A stretch of DNA of 64,000 nt, taken from positions 12,418,001-12,482,000 of the forward strand of contig NC_080588.1 in the NCBI RefSeq assembly GCF_029962835.1. The letters run 5' to 3'. Each line of letters opens with the position of its first letter. Within the stretch, counting starts at the first letter, position 1. Positions 60,322 through 64,000 of the stretch are shown here, piece after piece. Position numbers and translations under genes: made by a program. The DNA comes from Magnolia sinica. Its lineage: Eukaryota > Streptophyta > Magnoliopsida > Magnoliales > Magnoliaceae. The notes below the pieces were generated by a model. That model saw nothing but the letters and a program-made list of their open reading frames with translations, made no database searches and had not been told where the DNA came from.

Positions 60322-61054
60322 GATCATTCCCCGTCATTTCATGGTTAATTCCCTTCACTTCACGGTCATTTCCAATCATTTCATGGTCATTTCTGGCCAT
60401 TCCCCTTCACTTCACGGTCAATTCCATGCATTTCACAGTTAATTGCTTCACTTCATGATCATTTTCATGCATTTCATGATTAATTTTCTTCACTTCACGG
60501 TCATTTCCAATCATTTCACGGTCATTTCCGGTCATTCCTTTTCACTTCACGGTCAATTCCATGCGTTTCACGGTCAATTCACTTCACTTCACGGTTAATT
60601 CTAGGCATTTCACGGTTAATTCGCTTCACTTCATGGTCATTTCCATGCATTTCATGGTCAATTCCCTTCACTTCGTAGTCACTTCCAATCATTTCACGGT
60701 CATTTCTGGCCATTCCTCTTCATTTCATGGTCAATTCCATGCATTTCACGGTCAATTCGCTTCACTTCACTGTCATTTCCATGCATTTCACGGTCAATTC
60801 CCTTCACTTCATGGTCATTTCCAATCATTTCATGGTCATTGCCGGCCATTCCCTTTTACTTCACGGTCAATTCCATGCATTTCATGGTCAATTTTGGCGA
60901 TTCCCCTTCACTACACAGTCAATTCAATGCATTTCATGGACAATCCCCTTCACGTCACGTTCAATTCCACTCATTTCACGGACAATTTCCTTCACTTCAC
61001 GGTCAATTCCATGCATTTCACAGTCAATCTCCTTCACTTAACGGTCATTTATAG
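60322..61054 (+). repeat. 21-bp minisatellite, about 35 units, opposite strand to its neighbour
   Basis: Units CAYTTCACGGTCAWTTCCNNN repeat for about 733 bp. Since 21 is a multiple of 3 and the unit lacks stops in several frames, long frames of heptads (HFTVNSM, HFTVISM) appear, up to 166 codons. With the array at 60111-60320 it forms a head-to-head pair able to fold back. Confidence 0.9.
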
Positions 61055-61515
61055 TCCTTAGACAAATCCACACACGGTCAATTTCACAATATTCTCGGCC
61101 AAAATGCAACATATAACCCTGAAAATTGACCCGTAACTTAGTGAAATTGGCCATGGACTTGTTACATATGACCTATGAGTCGACCATTTGACATGGAATT
61201 CTTCAAAATGGCCAATGACTACTTGATATTGACATTTTTTTAATTGATAACCTTGGTATAAATTTACCAACAATTGCATGAAATTGACTGATAAATGAGT
61301 GAAACAGGCCCAAAGCGAGTGAAACAGGCCTAAAACTTGTGAAAATTCACTAATAAGTCTTATACTTTCATTTGGAATTCGCTAAAAATTAACCGCCAAC
61401 TCGGCAGACTCACACCATACTTTATGAATTTTCATCATAACAAGTCAACTTTCACATTATGTTTCATTAAATATTGATTGTTATCATTGATATAATTTTC
61501 AATTCATCCTTACAG
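61055..61515. other. AT-rich sequence, no gene seen
   Basis: Diverged phrases related to the minisatellite core continue to about 61240. A 17-bp phrase GCGAGTGAAACAGGCC is duplicated near 61296-61335. Confidence 0.4.
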
Positions 61516-62442
61516 ATGACAAACTCTTGTATAAGGGATTTGGTGAGTCGGCCCCCACCATCTCATGCAGAAGTTCTTTGACATGGTGGTTTGATAGTGT
61601 GAAGAGTGGGTTGGAGAAGAATAACACTAGATTAAATATATTTAGGCTGACCCCATTCTCATTTTTATTACACTTTCTATCATTTAGGTTTATAGGAGCC
61701 ATTTTTCACTCACTTATTGAGAGATATATATAGGCAATCTTATATTCAAGATAAAGGGGAACCATGTAAAATTTACCAAGATGGACTTCACCCTAATAAC
61801 AGGGCTAAAGACTGGTGACCTCTCTATACTCAATATCCATCGTTTGAAGAATTCAATAAGAGAAAAATATTTCAATGAATATCCTAGCTTAAAGAAACAT
61901 GTACAGGAGGTTTTCAATAGGATATTTGATAGGAACAAGCATGACGATGTCGTGAAGGTGGCCCTAATATTATGTATAGAGTAGTTTGTTAGGGGTACCA
62001 ACACGAATATTATATGTTGTGCAGACTTTATCGACCTTGTCAACTCGTTGAAAGACTTTAATATCTACCCTTGGGGTAGTTTGGCCTTCTAGATGATGAC
62101 GGAAGGGATCGAGAGTGCCTTGATGGCATCCTAGGGTTCTCATTACAATGTCACCAGTTGCATATTTTCCTTATGAGTAAGGATTCTTTCTTTTTCTATT
62201 TTAATTCATAGTTTATAGCAAACTATATTTATTTAAAATCATCTTGTCATTTCATTGTAACAGATATGGGCCCTCGAGAGAGTACCGACTCTTCGACAAT
62301 ATATAATTTCATATGTTTCCTTCCAAATTTCACAATCCATACAATATCGGGGATGGAAGGGTTGAAAGTATAAGAAGATTCATCAAATTATAGAGAGTAA
62401 AGATGTAAGTCAATTTCTATGAAGCTAAGTGGTCACTAATTC

Positions 62443-62478
<36 letters not shown>

Positions 62479-64000
62479 CTGTAGCACGAAAATGAAGATG
62501 TTCTCTTACAGACTGAGATCGTTCTTATCTTAGAGCCTACCACCGAGGAGTTGGAGACGGAGGCCGTTCATTTGGTCCGTGAAAGATTTGATGTAAGATG
62601 TTAGAAACTTCTTCTTTTATGTTGATATTTTATATTTAATTTGACATGTTATATAATTGATACATTACTTCATTTTGTAGGGCACTAAATATGAAGATGG
62701 TGAAGATATGGAAGAGAGATTGGGACAAGGAGAGGGAAAAGAGGGGGGAGAGGAAGAAGAAGGGGGAGAGGAAGAGAGTACTGATGAGGGAGAGGGAGAG
62801 GGAGTAGGATTGCAATTGACTAGGGAGTCAAGGGAGGATAGGGAGGAGCATGAGGCGTAGAGGCTTCAGTTTGAGAGAGACAGGGAAGAGTTGAAGCTTC
62901 TCGAACGCATGCTAAAAGAGAGAAGAATCAATTAAGAGGGAGAGAGAAGTAATACTTAAGGAGGTCAAGGTGGTTGAACAAATGCTAAAACTAAAAGAAG
63001 CCTTGAGGTTAGATAAGGAAGAGTTGAATGAGATGACGGTTTTGAAGAAGGAGAGGGAAATGCTTATGAGGGAGAAGGAAGAACTGAAGAAGGAGAGGGA
63101 AGAGTTGGAGGAGGGTAAGGTGGAGTTGAAGAAGCAGATGGAAGTGTTTCGTATAGAGAAGATTCAGTTTTAAAAGGAGAAGGAGTTAGAGAATCAGAAG
63201 CAAGAGTTTGAGGAGGATGAGGATGTGTTAAGCGTTGATATATGCGAGAAATCACTGCATTCTATTCCGGTATATAAGAGGTGACCTAAGAGGGTGGTGA
63301 AGCCGTCTGTCTATAAGCATTCTCTATTCACTTCCATCTCTGTTGTGCAAACCACCCCAAGCAACGCCGCCGATAATGAGAAATAGAGAGAATTTCCTAC
63401 TTCTCTGATACCCTTTGAGGCCAAGATCAATCCATTTAAGGTAATATCAAAGGACGAACTCCATGAATTAGAAAGTTGGGCCAATGCAAACAAAGAATCA
63501 CCAAAATTTCTTTGGTTTAAGACCATTTGGGAGAAAAATACATGGATTGATAGCGTAGTAAGTAAACACACACATACATACATGGTTTTATTCAGAACAC
63601 TTATATTAGAGTAGAGCTTGATTTTCCATCTTTATTGATTAGGTTATCGACAAGTACGTTGATTTCTTAGAGAGAAGGCACCGATCATTTCCTACTTTAT
63701 ATACAAAGGACTGTAAGTTCTATCCCATATTTTTTTTGGTAACTATATGAATTGGATCATGGTTATTATGTTATTTCATTATATGATATATGTTCTAATT
63801 TGGTATGTTGTTTGTAATAGCCATGTATCGACATGCAAATGTTGACATTAAGAATGTATCGGGATGTTGGCAGTGATGAAGCGCATTTATTATTAAAAGG
63901 GCTAGAAAAACTCACTGTGATCAGCATTGTCAAGCCTCGTGACGGGCAGAAGGCCATATGGCATTATGAAGAGGTAATGGTGTCATTACAAGTTATCAAC
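61516..64000 (+). pseudogene. DUF1985/Ulp1-protease-type MULE gene, 5' part, decayed
   Basis: Introns of GT..AG type separate the inferred exons 61516-62165, 62264-62404, 62485-62592, 62681-63557, 63643-63712 and 63821 onward. The first encodes a DUF1985-like domain (KFTKMDFTLITGLKTGDLS, FNRIFDRNKHDDVVKVALILCIE, NSLKDFNIYPWGSLAF). Then come IWALERVPTL, an acidic/Glu-rich linker and a long Glu-Arg-Lys coiled coil (62880-63200). Next is VIDKYVDFLERRHRSFPTLYTKD, as found just before the C48 (Ulp1-like) peptidase domain, whose catalytic part would lie beyond the window. Stops include about 61982, 62090, 62130 (TAG) and several in the linker, with a shift near 61740. Such genes travel in Kaonashi-type MULEs. 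No TIR was found here. Confidence 0.6.
62446..62476. repeat. Short AT microsatellite in an intron
   Basis: About 15 AT units within the inferred intron at 62405-62484. Confidence 0.85.

Noticed and set aside
60561..61061. 166-codon open frame of seven-residue repeats
   Set aside because: It is a by-product of a 21-bp minisatellite without stops; overlapping long frames exist in other phases and no non-repeat domain is present.

Overview
The window reads as gene-poor, transposon-packed plant nuclear DNA. I see no rRNA, tRNA or CRISPR array and no intact host gene. Every coding signal I can identify is transposon-encoded or is a host-gene exon carried inside a transposon. A phrase built around GGGCCCACC..TGATGTATG..CACACCGTCCATC recurs across the window. 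It recalls repeats I associate with magnoliid genomes, so a magnoliid is my guess at the source; that is memory-based inference, not shown here.

Layout. 1-1053 is the 3' part of a long gypsy-type LTR. 2718-5810 is a 3.1-kb solo LTR (target duplication TGATC) set in a degenerate ~350-bp repeat. 6361-8249 looks like an old LTR on the + strand with palindromic boxes before a TATA box. 8250-19032 is a complete but decayed copia element of the SIRE/Maximus type on the - strand: 1.94-kb LTRs, gag, pol and a third ORF. 20943-21480 is a MULE-type MITE with a perfect 9-bp target duplication. 22212-41188 is an 18.98-kb CACTA (En/Spm) element, TSD GTA, inserted in another MITE. It carries decayed TNP2-like and TNP1-like genes, plus pieces of host genes: an HD-ZIP III exon, about 1.3 kb of NRPE1 (Pol V largest subunit, antisense) and a bZIP zipper exon. 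A SIRE solo LTR (38756-40722, TSD ACTTT) sits near its 3' end. 41190-43230 is stacked MITEs. 43231-54132 is a Tork-type copia element (- strand, TSD CCACG) inside a MITE. It is split by a 5.7-kb gypsy-type solo LTR (44513-50221, TSD AACTG). 55991-59315 is an LTR pair around 1.1 kb of non-autonomous interior. 60111-61054 holds two opposed 21-bp minisatellites. 61516 to the end is a decayed, intron-containing gene with a DUF1985/Ulp1-protease-type layout, as carried by some MULEs.

The most unusual signals are two. First, arrays of short palindromic boxes (ACGACYGGTCGT and relatives) are spaced almost exactly 21 bp apart just upstream of the TATA box in the LTRs of two unrelated copia lineages. 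They recur in a third LTR-like region with a different palindrome and again upstream of the extra ORF inside the SIRE element. Second, a CACTA transposon carries part of the gene for Pol V, a component of the pathway that silences transposons, in antisense. Most stop codons and several catalytic-residue losses here are C-to-T or G-to-A transitions, as expected of long-methylated DNA.
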